A stretch of 19,802 bases of DNA from Coraliomargarita_B sp046540835 (GTDB taxonomy: Bacteria; Verrucomicrobiota; Verrucomicrobiia; Opitutales; Coraliomargaritaceae), in NCBI GenBank assembly GCA_046540835.1, contig JBKHEL010000052.1, positions 1-19,802 of the forward strand, written 5' to 3'. Below are positions 6,618 to 14,946 of this stretch, in pieces (position 1 is the stretch's first letter; each line of letters opens with the position of its first letter). Below the pieces are notes generated by a model. It made no database searches. It worked only from the letters and a program-made list of their open reading frames with translations, and was not told the DNA's origin. Made by a program: the position numbers and the translations under genes.

Positions 6618-7970
6618 TCAGTAGACGATATCCGGGGTCCATTGTGGAGGTTGTTCGGTCTCACCCTCGACAAATTGGAGTTGTTCGCGCAGCGCGAAGC
6701 GGATCCATTTTGATGGGACTCCCCGCGGGTCTGTTTCATGCCGCACCGCGAGGGCCGCCGCCGTGCCCGCAGCCTGGCCAATGGCGCTGACACCGGAAAT
6801 GACCCGATAGGAAGAGTGGGCCTCGTGATCTCCGCTGATGCAGCGGGAGCCCAGCAGAAGATTCTCGAGATCTTTGGCGATCAGGCAGCGGTAGGGAATG
6901 TGGTAATAGCCCGGGTCGGGGATATCGACCATCCGGGTGGCCCCGCCGTCCGGGTCGTGGATATCGATTTCGTAGGCGCAGGCCACTACCATATCGTCGA
7001 AACGAGCCGGGCGCAGGCAGTCCTCCTGGGTCAGCACATAGTCGCCGAGGATGCGGCGGCCTTCGCGCACGCCCATTTTTTCGGCGACGAAGTCGACCTG
7101 TGCATTGGCAAAAGCCGGGTGGCGTTTGATGATGGCGACCAGTTCATCCACATAGCGCCGACCGGTCGCGAGGGCCTTTTCCACCGAGTCCGGCTCCGTG
7201 GGATCGACTCCCAGGACCTCGTTCGCATTGAAGAGCAGGCGCTCACCATCCGGGTAGGGGAAGCAGACGACGGATTTTTTTGGATTGTCCGTTTCGCCCT
7301 TTTCTTTGGCTTCGCGGTAGAGCGCACTGAGTTCCTTCCAGAGCGAGTCCAGTCCCCCGCGTGTGGCGTATTCGGGGACTTTGAGCCGGGACCGGTCGAC
7401 CCCGCTCATGGTGAAGACCAGCGTTGCGCTCTGCAGCGCGCCGTCGGCTTCGCGCCCTTTCTGGAAAGGAGCACCGGCTAAGGCGCCCAGGTTGCCGTCG
7501 GCCGTCGCGTCGATAAAGACCTCTCCTTCCACCCGTTCGCCGTCGTCCAACCGGAGCGCGGCAATGCGGCCTTTTCGGACCTCGGCAGCGGCGACCCCGG
7601 CGCCGGTGCGGACTGTCAGGCCCGGTTCTGCGGCCAGCAGCTCGCGGTAGCGCACGGCCAGCTGCTTTTCATCGTAGGTGAGGCGCGGAGCCGCCGATCG
7701 TTTGTCACGCGTGCTGTAGCGGTAGGCGTGCGGGAACATTTCGCGATGGATGCCCATGTTGATCGGGCGGTGGTCGGTGCCATGGAACTTGCAGATCAAG
7801 GAGACCGGCGAATGGACACCGGTGCCTCCGATTTGCGGTGCTTTTTCCAGCAGGAGCGTGCGGGCCTCATTGCGGGCTGCGGCCAGCGCGGCACAGATAC
7901 CTCCTGCGCCTGCGCCGACCACGACGACGTCGTAGGCGACCGCGCTGTTTTTCTTGGCGTCGAGGCTCAT
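6618..7970 (-). CDS. FAD-dependent oxidoreductase (FAD_oxidored type), short form
   Basis: A 450-residue protein with a Rossmann FAD site near the start: a hydrophobic strand VVVVGAGAGG (15-24) with the dinucleotide-binding glycines, and acidic E42 ending the second strand. FIDATADGN (152-160) is the conserved DATGDG-like flavin motif. Near the C-terminus, GSRCISGDHEAHSSYR and the following GQAAGTAAALAV match the closing FAD-binding helix of this family (PF12831). No signal peptide is seen, so it is probably cytosolic. Members are common in PVC and Bacteroidetes glycan loci, usually with unknown substrates; oxidation of a sugar or sugar acid is the plausible role. It lies 6 nt after the symporter stop and 2 nt before the lyase-like ATG. 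There is no Shine-Dalgarno sequence. Confidence 0.85.
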   Translation of the reverse strand: MSLDAKKNSAVAYDVVVVGAGAGGICAALAAARNEARTLLLEKAPQIGGTGVHSPVSLICKFHGTDHRPINMGIHREMFPHAYRYSTRDKRSAAPRLTYDEKQLAVRYRELLAAEPGLTVRTGAGVAAAEVRKGRIAALRLDDGERVEGEVFIDATADGNLGALAGAPFQKGREADGALQSATLVFTMSGVDRSRLKVPEYATRGGLDSLWKELSALYREAKEKGETDNPKKSVVCFPYPDGERLLFNANEVLGVDPTEPDSVEKALATGRRYVDELVAIIKRHPAFANAQVDFVAEKMGVREGRRILGDYVLTQEDCLRPARFDDMVVACAYEIDIHDPDGGATRMVDIPDPGYYHIPYRCLIAKDLENLLLGSRCISGDHEAHSSYRVISGVSAIGQAAGTAAALAVRHETDPRGVPSKWIRFALREQLQFVEGETEQPPQWTPDIVY

Positions 7971-7976
7971 CGCAGG

Positions 7977-9872
7977 CTAGAACAGTTTACCAAAGGCTTC
8001 GACGGCAAAGAGAAAGCCGACGATGAAGATAATCGATCCGACCAGCCCGATCCAGTCCCACTTGTAGTCCCAGAGCTTGGCCTCACCCGATTTTAACAAC
8101 TTGGGGAGGTAAAACAGGTCGACCAGCAGTAATCGCTTGGAGACGTCCCGGTGTTCGGGAGCGACGACAATCTCATCTTCGTCGAGGAATTCAAGCTGAT
8201 CGACCGAAAACCCGGCTGCGCGGATTTTGTCCTCGTCACCCACCGGCGTGTCGAGTCGGCAGTAAAACTCATCCACAGCGTGTTGGTCGTGCTGCCGGGT
8301 AAACATGGAAACAATCCCCAGCGTCAGGAGCGTTGGGATGATATACATCGGATACTTGATTTGGACCGGCAGGCGGGAGAGCACACCGTTTTCATCGTAG
8401 TAGCCGAGCGCCGGATCCATCAGATCGATGCCATAGAGCCCGGCCATCCAGTCCGCAATGGGCTGCAGATGCATGAGCTGAAAGAGCGAGAGAGGTTGGC
8501 CTGCCAGCGCGGTGACCCACTCCCACTCGGGCCAGGCCGGGCGGTTGACGGCGAGGAACAGCGGCGAAGCGATCAGCACCGAGGTGATCGCTGCGGCAGC
8601 CGTAACGCGCCGCCACATCAAGGCGACAAGAATGGCGATGCCGGTCAACGAGCCGATGGGCTCGACGATGGTGGCAAACTCGACAATGTCTTCGACCCCT
8701 GTGGAGATCCACCAGCCGATCGTGATGCCGACCGCCGCAAAGACTCGGGTGACGAAAAGGTAGTGTTTCGCCGAGGCTTTTTTAACCCAGTGCTCCTGAT
8801 AGACATTGTTCACGAACATGCCCGAAAAAGTGAGCATACTCGCATCGAGGCTGGACATGACAGCTGCTAAAATGGACGCAACCATCAAGCCGCGCAGGCC
8901 GACGGGGAGCAGGGATCCTGAAGCGAGCGGGAAAATGTTGTCGGGACTGGCCAGTTCACTACCGGAGGATGGATCGACCAGAGGGTGGCCCGCGAAGAGA
9001 GCGATCCCGAAAAGTCCAACGAGCCCCCAGCCGACCGTGCAGAACCGTTTGATGACCATGCCGAATGTCTTCATGCGGGCCGCCATTTCGTTGACTGCAG
9101 CTGCCGAGCCTGCCGCCGTGCTGATCACCGCAGAGAACATGATACCGATGGCAAACCAGAAGATCCACCAGAATCCGAAGTCGCCACCGACCCCGCTGAA
9201 GAGGCTGTTCATCTCGTCGGAGATGCCCGCATCCAGCGCTGCGATCCCGCCAGCTTCGAAAATCGCGAAGGGGATGAGAAGGAAGGAGAGGAAGACAATC
9301 AGCAAGCCCTGCCAGATATCCGTGGCATACGCGGCGATCACACCCCCGAGCACAGTGTAAATAAGGGTTGGCAGGACGATCGCCAGCTCTGCATGGAAGC
9401 CGGTGACGACCCCACCGGTCATAACTTCGAGGACGATAGCTGCCGATTTGATACCCAGGCCCATGCCGATCGGCACGATGGCGAGCAGCACAATTTTAAA
9501 AATCATGGCCATGGTTGAGCCGAAGCGCATCCGCACCACATCGGCCATGGTGACGATCCGTAAGCGCCGCAGCGCGGGTGGATACATCCAGAGGAACGGT
9601 GTAATCAACATCCAGGTCAGGCTGAGCCAGATGCCCGACATCCCCTTTTGGAAGGCTGCTGCGGAAACGGCGATCGGGTGGTTGGCATTGGTGCCACCGG
9701 CGAAGGCTGCGGCGACCATCATCAGCTTCCCCATCTTCCGGGAGCCGACCAGGAAACCACCGCAATCTTTGATTTTCGGGAACGCCCAAAAGGCGATGCT
9801 AAACATAAAGACGCCGTAGGCGAAAACCACGGCCCAGTCGATCCAGGAGAGTTCGAGAGTTACTTCAGTCAT
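7977..9872 (-). CDS. Sodium:solute symporter (SSS family) permease
   Basis: A 631-residue integral membrane protein with many hydrophobic segments from about residue 12 to 440 and a last helix near 605-626. The first helices are followed by FLVGSRKMG (40-48), a form of the GxRxxG loop of SSS proteins, and FAGGTNANHP (57-66). AAVMSSLDASM (336-346) corresponds to the helix whose serines form the Na2 sodium site in vSGLT-type carriers. A hydrophilic stretch of roughly 80 residues with many acidic residues (about 515-595) separates the core from the final helix and is probably cytoplasmic. SSS carriers import sugars, sugar acids, sialic acid, inositol and similar solutes with sodium. Its place between two flavoenzymes suggests it supplies their substrate. 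No Shine-Dalgarno sequence is present. Confidence 0.9.
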   Translation of the reverse strand: MTEVTLELSWIDWAVVFAYGVFMFSIAFWAFPKIKDCGGFLVGSRKMGKLMMVAAAFAGGTNANHPIAVSAAAFQKGMSGIWLSLTWMLITPFLWMYPPALRRLRIVTMADVVRMRFGSTMAMIFKIVLLAIVPIGMGLGIKSAAIVLEVMTGGVVTGFHAELAIVLPTLIYTVLGGVIAAYATDIWQGLLIVFLSFLLIPFAIFEAGGIAALDAGISDEMNSLFSGVGGDFGFWWIFWFAIGIMFSAVISTAAGSAAAVNEMAARMKTFGMVIKRFCTVGWGLVGLFGIALFAGHPLVDPSSGSELASPDNIFPLASGSLLPVGLRGLMVASILAAVMSSLDASMLTFSGMFVNNVYQEHWVKKASAKHYLFVTRVFAAVGITIGWWISTGVEDIVEFATIVEPIGSLTGIAILVALMWRRVTAAAAITSVLIASPLFLAVNRPAWPEWEWVTALAGQPLSLFQLMHLQPIADWMAGLYGIDLMDPALGYYDENGVLSRLPVQIKYPMYIIPTLLTLGIVSMFTRQHDQHAVDEFYCRLDTPVGDEDKIRAAGFSVDQLEFLDEDEIVVAPEHRDVSKRLLLVDLFYLPKLLKSGEAKLWDYKWDWIGLVGSIIFIVGFLFAVEAFGKLF

Positions 9873-9916
9873 TTAGTCTTTTGGGGTTTAATGGGGAGGC
9901 CGTTCCAAGCCTGGAA

Positions 9917-12304
9917 TCAACTGTCATAGCAACGAACTTCGGCAAGTCCAGCCGAACGTGCACCGTGCGTTTCCTCGACCACAATGCGAAGCTCCGTTGT
10001 TTCAACCGGGCTTTCGAGGAGGTGGCTGCGGCGGTGTGCGCTGTTATCCGATTCCACGGCGACGTCCTCCCATCCATCCGCTCCGCGCACCTGGAGACGG
10101 TAGCGCTTCGCGATATGGGGGGCGACGTAGAAAGGATTTTCCCAGTGGGTTTCCAGAACCAGCTGGGTGGGGAAGGTCAGCTCCACGCGGGCGATTCGGG
10201 TGGGCTTCGTCCACTTGAGGCCGACGGACTGCGGCATGGCACAGGCCGGGTCGCTCAGCCACATGTTGGTCGAAGCGGCCGGGCGGGTCACCCCGCTGAG
10301 GATTTCCTTCGGCTGGAAGGTTGCCTGCGCCGGCTCCATCTGGAAGGCGAACTCGCCGTGGAGCCGGTTCCAGTGAAAGCGGCCCGAGCCGATGATGTTG
10401 CCTCCGAAGACGCCGTGTGCCCGGTTGGACGAGCAGCGCCAGAAGGCCTCCGCAGAGTCGCTGCTCAGCTCCAGCCGGTAGCAGCCCTCAGGCAGTTCGC
10501 TGAGTGCCGTCTCCAGCCACAGGGAAGCGTCGAAGCCGGCGGGGATCTCGAAACTCTGCTCCCAGACCGGGGCGGCACCACCGCTGTCATAGTCCCAGAT
10601 GTTTGCGACCGGGCGCAGCAGAGCTCGCGCCGGCACCCTTTCCTCTGTCGGGTTGTGCAGTGCCAGTGCGATCCGGTCGAGTCGACCGCCGCCGAGGTGG
10701 AACCATTGGCAGGGCGTTTTGTTGAGGGCCATGGTATGGCCCTTTCCGGAGGTCCAGACCTGCTCCCGCAGGTTCGTGTCCTCGACCTTGTCCCAAGTGC
10801 CCAGGCCGCTGAACTTCGCCTGCGAACTCGCGCAGGCCTCAGCCTTCCGGGCGAGGTCGGCCGGATCTTCGTTGCGGTTATGGGGGAGGTAGCAACCGTC
10901 GCGCAGCAGAGTTTGCTTGTAGGCGGCTGCGGATTCATTTGCAAACTCGACCGGTGTTTTGCCCGCCTTCAGCGCGAGGGCTGTGGCCGTGCCGATGGCC
11001 TGGCCCATCAGGCCGCAGGTGGCCATCACCCGGACGGTCCCGAGTGCGGCGTGGGTGACCGAAATATTGCGCCCGGCCATCGCCAGATTCGGCACGTCGC
11101 GGCTCAGAAGCGAGCGAAGCGGAATCCCATAGGGGCCGATGAACTTCAATGCGACGGATTCGAGATTGGAATCGTAGCCGACCGCGCTGTCTGCCTCCGA
11201 TGTCGGCGCGAGCAGGCCGCCGGGCGTGTGCAGGTCGATAAACCAGCCGCCATAGGCGCACTCGTCGGGGAAGTTTTTGCGCGCCTGCAGCTCATTTTCG
11301 TTGAGGAAGTGGTGGCCGATGAGGCGCCGGCTCTCGCGCTTGCCCGGGACCTGGCCGATGAATTCGAGCGCGTAGTTCGCGCACTTGTCCTTCATGAGAG
11401 GGTCCTTGTTTTTCATCCAGTCCCACACGCCCAGAGCATGGCGCGTCAATTCGTGACGGATGATTTCGGTGTCGTAGATGGTATCCCAGGGCACACCGAT
11501 CTCGATCCACCAGAAGCCGCCCTCCGGCTCATTCGGCTTGCGGCCCTGTTCGTAGAAGAAGGCGGCGTCGTCATAGTGTTTTGCCCATTCCGGTGCTTTG
11601 AAGGGGGCCGGGCGGCCCGTATCGATGCAGCGGATATGGATGCTGTGCCCCATGGTGTCTTTAGAGGCCTTTGGGGCGGCGTGGACCTCGCCGGTTTCTT
11701 CGCGGGACTCGCTGCCCCAGCGCCACTCGCAGCCGGCCAGGTGGCCGACCAGGGCATCACCGGTGCAGTCGATAAACTGTTTGGCTTCGATGATGAGCTC
11801 GGTCTCGGTGTTGGCGACATAGGCCTTGATCGCCTCGATGGAAAGCCCGTCGTGGCAGGCCGGCCGATGATGGTAGCCTTTTTCGTCGGTCGCTGCCGGC
11901 CAGGAGGCCAGTTGGTCCATGCCCCACTCACCGTTGGACAGGCGGACATCGCGCACTCCGGTGTTGAGCTGGAGGGTGAGATTCGGCTCCTCCATGGCGA
12001 TATTGTAGAGCGCCATGTCGTGCACACTGTTCGTCCAGCCGTTTTCGAAGGGGTAGAGGTGGTTGGTGCGGCGTTCATCGTTCATGGCTTCGCCGACGAT
12101 ACCGGTCTCTCGCATGCCCGGGTGGTGGCAGGCCGCGCCATGCACGGTGACCCGCACTTCACTGGAGGCATTGCCGCCCAGAACGGGGCGGTCCTGCACC
12201 AGGCAGGTTTTCGCCCCTTTGCGCGCGGCGGCTACTGCCGCGCAAAATCCCGCCATGCCACCGCCGCAAACGACGATATCGAAATCCACTTTTTCTATCT
12301 TCAT
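9917..12304 (-). CDS. FAD-dependent oxidoreductase with C-terminal beta-sandwich domain
   Basis: The start at 12304 is favoured over an in-frame ATG 30 nt upstream because GGAGGAG stands 7 nt before it. The resulting 795-residue protein opens with IVVCGGGMAG (10-19), a Rossmann FAD motif, then LGGNASSEVR (42-51). The first 500 residues or so are FAD_oxidored-like (PF12831), with FIDCTGDALVGHLAG and AGRNISVTHAALGT as the conserved later motifs. The last 230 residues include NMWLSDP, PTRIARVELTFPT and ELRIVVEETHG, which resemble a galactose-binding/discoidin-like beta-sandwich. The flavin end is strongly supported; the C-terminal fold is inferred from pattern. No signal peptide is visible. It precedes the symporter by 44 nt. 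It probably oxidises a sugar-derived compound; the acceptor and substrate are unknown. Confidence 0.87.
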   Translation of the reverse strand: MKIEKVDFDIVVCGGGMAGFCAAVAAARKGAKTCLVQDRPVLGGNASSEVRVTVHGAACHHPGMRETGIVGEAMNDERRTNHLYPFENGWTNSVHDMALYNIAMEEPNLTLQLNTGVRDVRLSNGEWGMDQLASWPAATDEKGYHHRPACHDGLSIEAIKAYVANTETELIIEAKQFIDCTGDALVGHLAGCEWRWGSESREETGEVHAAPKASKDTMGHSIHIRCIDTGRPAPFKAPEWAKHYDDAAFFYEQGRKPNEPEGGFWWIEIGVPWDTIYDTEIIRHELTRHALGVWDWMKNKDPLMKDKCANYALEFIGQVPGKRESRRLIGHHFLNENELQARKNFPDECAYGGWFIDLHTPGGLLAPTSEADSAVGYDSNLESVALKFIGPYGIPLRSLLSRDVPNLAMAGRNISVTHAALGTVRVMATCGLMGQAIGTATALALKAGKTPVEFANESAAAYKQTLLRDGCYLPHNRNEDPADLARKAEACASSQAKFSGLGTWDKVEDTNLREQVWTSGKGHTMALNKTPCQWFHLGGGRLDRIALALHNPTEERVPARALLRPVANIWDYDSGGAAPVWEQSFEIPAGFDASLWLETALSELPEGCYRLELSSDSAEAFWRCSSNRAHGVFGGNIIGSGRFHWNRLHGEFAFQMEPAQATFQPKEILSGVTRPAASTNMWLSDPACAMPQSVGLKWTKPTRIARVELTFPTQLVLETHWENPFYVAPHIAKRYRLQVRGADGWEDVAVESDNSAHRRSHLLESPVETTELRIVVEETHGARSAGLAEVRCYDS

Positions 12305-12492
12305 ACAAATACTCCTCCACGCAGAAAAGAGCACAGGCTAGGTCTCGGATCAAGGTGTCGGCAATCTCCAAAGTCGAAAATTTGCAAAAAGATACGAAAA
12401 CGCAGGCGAATTGAGCACGAGGTAAAAGCATCAATGAGTTCCAGGTCGGTTGTTGCTATTGCCGCATCGCGGCGAATGGGCGTTTGCATATT
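12305..12492 (-). other. 188-bp gap between aminotransferase and FAD oxidoreductase
   Basis: This is the widest gap in the 16-kb cluster apart from those flanking the transposase. It is more AT-rich than the genes and contains a short hairpin GCCGC (12461-12465) / GCGGC (12469-12473) just after the aminotransferase stop, without a T-run. It ends with the strong ribosome binding site of the FAD gene. It is the most likely place for an internal promoter, but I cannot identify -35 and -10 boxes with confidence. Confidence 0.4.
12312..12318 (-). promoter_or_regulatory. Strong Shine-Dalgarno sequence, decides start of FAD gene
   Basis: On the minus strand GGAGGAG is followed by 7 nt and then the ATG at 12304. 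It is the only strong Shine-Dalgarno sequence before any of the twelve genes in the window, and it selects this ATG over the in-frame one at 12334. Confidence 0.85.
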
Positions 12493-13725
12493 TCAGTTTC
12501 TTTCCTTCCGGGTGCTTTTGTGCCCGGTGTAAGCGCGGAGGATCTGCGCGATTTGTTCCATGGCCCTGGGGTTGGGCTGCGTCCAGTTCCAGCCGATTTC
12601 GAGCGAACTTTGGGCGCGTTGTTCGGCCCGGGGACAGCGCGTTTCGCTGTAGCGCCGGTTGGCCTCGCGCAATTGACGGTGCCAAAACACCGGTGGGCCG
12701 TCATAATCCTCCCAGTTCATCCGGCGCAGACGGTGAAGGGGCGTCGGGATGTAGTGGAAGGCACCGAGCCCGAGCGGATTGAGCTGCCCGATGAGCCCGG
12801 GGATGGGCTCGTCGATGATGCGCCGGTCAACCTGGATGGACTGGAGATGGTAAACCGGTTCGCTCGCGGGAGCGGGGTCGATGAGAGAGAACCCGGGGAT
12901 GTCTTCGAGCAGTTGGCGGAGATGACGGGCATTTTCACGGCGGGTCGTATTTTCCGCGTCGAGCGTCTCCAGGCCCGAGCGGACCAGCTCGGCCCCGATT
13001 GCGCAGGGGCGCCAGCCGAGCTGCAGCGAGTCGAGCAGCCCGGCCGCAGCGAGGGCATCGGCACGCTCCGGCCTGAGTCCGCGCGGGTGCTTGCCGTGCA
13101 GGTAGGCGCGCTCGGCTGCTTCGGCATCTTCAAAAATAGCATAGCCCCCCTCGGTGCCCGCCAGCGGCTTCAGACCCATGCAGGAAAAAGCGGCGGCGTG
13201 GCCGAGCCGGCCCACCCGCTGTCCTCCGAGGCGTGCGCCGTGGGCCTGGCTGCCATCTTCAAAAAGGTAGAGGCCCCGGGCCTCGGCGATTTGGCGCAGG
13301 TGCGCCATATCTGCCGGAAATCCGAATAAGTGGACCGCGAGGATCGCCCGGGTGCGCGGCGTGACCAGGGCCTCCACGCAGGCCGGATCGATATTGGGGT
13401 CGTGTTCGTTGATGTCAGCGAAGACTGGGACCGCGCCGATGGCTAGGATGGCGGCGACCGTGGCCCCCCAGGTATAGGGTGTGGTGATCACCTCGTCGCC
13501 CGGGCCGATGCCGTGTCCAAGCAGGATGGCTTCCAGTGCCGCGGTGCCCGAGGACAGATACCAGACCTCGCCACCGCCGTGGAAGGCCTGGAGCGCGGCT
13601 TCGGTATCCGGAGCGCCTTCGAGGCGCGTCCAATCTTTTGTTTTGAGCCGTTCGATGGCCGCGGCAAGCCGCGTCTCGGAGCGGGTAGGGAAGGGGGGCG
13701 GGGATTCGGTGAGGATCGGTTGCAT
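12493..13725 (-). CDS. DegT/DnrJ/EryC1/StrS-family PLP aminotransferase
   Basis: A 410-residue fold-type I PLP enzyme. SSGTAAL (58-64) is the phosphate-binding turn. The TPYTWGATVAAI segment (82-93) is typical of the family. FEDGSQAHGA (155-164) supplies D157, which contacts the pyridine nitrogen, and Q160. FSCMGLKPL (180-188) places the Schiff-base lysine at K186, where family members usually have FSxxxxKN. The family transfers amino groups, usually from glutamate or glutamine, to keto-sugars or keto-cyclitols. It usually occurs in biosynthesis clusters, so its place among hydrolases and flavoenzymes is unusual; here it may work on a keto-sugar made by the oxidoreductases, or in reverse on an amino sugar. 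It follows the ceramidase-like gene by 12 nt. No Shine-Dalgarno sequence is seen. Confidence 0.87.
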   Translation of the reverse strand: MQPILTESPPPFPTRSETRLAAAIERLKTKDWTRLEGAPDTEAALQAFHGGGEVWYLSSGTAALEAILLGHGIGPGDEVITTPYTWGATVAAILAIGAVPVFADINEHDPNIDPACVEALVTPRTRAILAVHLFGFPADMAHLRQIAEARGLYLFEDGSQAHGARLGGQRVGRLGHAAAFSCMGLKPLAGTEGGYAIFEDAEAAERAYLHGKHPRGLRPERADALAAAGLLDSLQLGWRPCAIGAELVRSGLETLDAENTTRRENARHLRQLLEDIPGFSLIDPAPASEPVYHLQSIQVDRRIIDEPIPGLIGQLNPLGLGAFHYIPTPLHRLRRMNWEDYDGPPVFWHRQLREANRRYSETRCPRAEQRAQSSLEIGWNWTQPNPRAMEQIAQILRAYTGHKSTRKERN

Positions 13726-13737
13726 GTCTGAAAAAGC

Positions 13738-14946
13738 TCAGAGAGTCGCCAGTAGATCAAGCGCCGATTCGACCAGTTTTTCGGCGTCACTGCAGCCAAC
13801 ACCGAAGCCGGACACGGCGTCGGTTTCGTAGGCGCTGTTCTCAAAGGCCGAGCGCGGCGGGAGGTAGCCCTTCCAGCCGTTGGCCGTGGTCACGAGCAGG
13901 AGCGGGCCCGAGTCCCGGCAGGCCTCGCGGAGCTGTCGCCCGCTTTCGCCGAAGAGTTCACCCGGCACGGCGAGCACCCGGGTCTGGCCCACACGCCAGG
14001 CGGTCAACTCGATGGAGCCGTGTTTCAGTTCAAGCTTTGTTTGCGCACAGGCCAGCGGACTCCCGTGCTCGGCCCGCCCGCCTGCGCGGGCCAGCAGCTC
14101 GACGAGGCCGGCGACCGGGCGGGCCACGATGGCGCAGTCGGCGGGGTCTTTGTCGGTGGCCAGCCAAGGGTGGGCGTCAGCCCCGGCCCCGTGGAAGAAA
14201 CAGGCGCGTGCGCCGGGAAGGGCCGCCTCGATTTGACGGCAGGCCGCTCCCGGCCAGTCCGCAGAGACGACATTGCTCGCTTTTCCCAAAGTCACCGGAT
14301 GGCCGGCGAGGTTAAAGAGGAGCAGGTCACCCGAGTCGCGCTGGATCTGGAGCAGGCAGAGGGAATCGTCCACCGCCGGTTCCGGGCTCAGCTCCGGGCT
14401 TTCGCGTGGATTCCAGCACATCCGAATGCCTTTGGGCGTGGGCACCCGGCGCTGATAGGCAAAACCCAGTGTCGCGCGGCGCGGGCGCAGCCGGGCAGGT
14501 CGAAGGTCGGCCTGCGCTGCCTGAAGGGCTGTTTGCAGCGCAGCCCGTAAGGCCGACCAGTAGGCGACGGATGCCTCGCCACGCAAGATATCCGGAACGG
14601 GCTCCCTCGCCCCTTCGGCCCAGGCATCCTGCCAGGGGTAGGGACCGGAGTGCGTGTGCGTCGCGGCGAGAATGATCTGTGCTGGCCGAACCCCGAGTAA
14701 GTCCCCGATGTCCGCGCGGAGCGTCGCGACCGCCGGGTCCTCCAAAATGCACAAATCGAAGGAGACGAGCACCAGAGGCTGTGCCATCGCGGCGCGGTCA
14801 CGGAGCAGGACCACGCGGACGAAGAGCGGGTCTGCGACGCCCGCGTTGCCCGGCGGGTGCAGGTCGACGCGCTGAGTGTAGCCGATCAGGGGACAGTCGG
14901 GGGGCGGTGTGATGTCCGCAGCGCCGAAACCAGCTTCGAGAGTCAT
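13738..14946 (-). CDS. Neutral/alkaline ceramidase-like hydrolase (N-terminal domain type)
   Basis: A 402-residue protein resembling the catalytic N-terminal domain of neutral/alkaline non-lysosomal ceramidases (PF04734). It starts with GFGAADITPP (6-15), the usual opening of this family. AATHTHSGP (94-102) provides zinc-ligand candidates H97 and H99. FNLAGHPVTLG (211-221) gives H216, SADWPG (228-233) and GAGADAHP (253-260) follow. Full ceramidases are roughly 650 residues or more and secreted, with a C-terminal immunoglobulin-like domain; this one lacks both that domain and a signal peptide, so it is probably cytosolic. Bacterial members of this short type rarely act on ceramide; cleavage of an amide or ester on a sugar is more plausible. 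Its ATG overlaps the GH10 stop (ATGA), so translation is probably coupled. Confidence 0.82.
   Translation of the reverse strand: MTLEAGFGAADITPPPDCPLIGYTQRVDLHPPGNAGVADPLFVRVVLLRDRAAMAQPLVLVSFDLCILEDPAVATLRADIGDLLGVRPAQIILAATHTHSGPYPWQDAWAEGAREPVPDILRGEASVAYWSALRAALQTALQAAQADLRPARLRPRRATLGFAYQRRVPTPKGIRMCWNPRESPELSPEPAVDDSLCLLQIQRDSGDLLLFNLAGHPVTLGKASNVVSADWPGAACRQIEAALPGARACFFHGAGADAHPWLATDKDPADCAIVARPVAGLVELLARAGGRAEHGSPLACAQTKLELKHGSIELTAWRVGQTRVLAVPGELFGESGRQLREACRDSGPLLLVTTANGWKGYLPPRSAFENSAYETDAVSGFGVGCSDAEKLVESALDLLATL

Noticed and set aside
12461..12473. GC hairpin after the aminotransferase stop as an intrinsic terminator
   Set aside because: The stem is only 5 bp and is not followed by a T-run on the minus strand.
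9881..12532. An 883-codon open frame on the plus strand opposite the large FAD gene
   Set aside because: The translation has no recognisable motif, while the minus-strand frame is a clear FAD oxidoreductase. Long antisense open frames are expected opposite GC-rich coding sequence with strong third-position bias.
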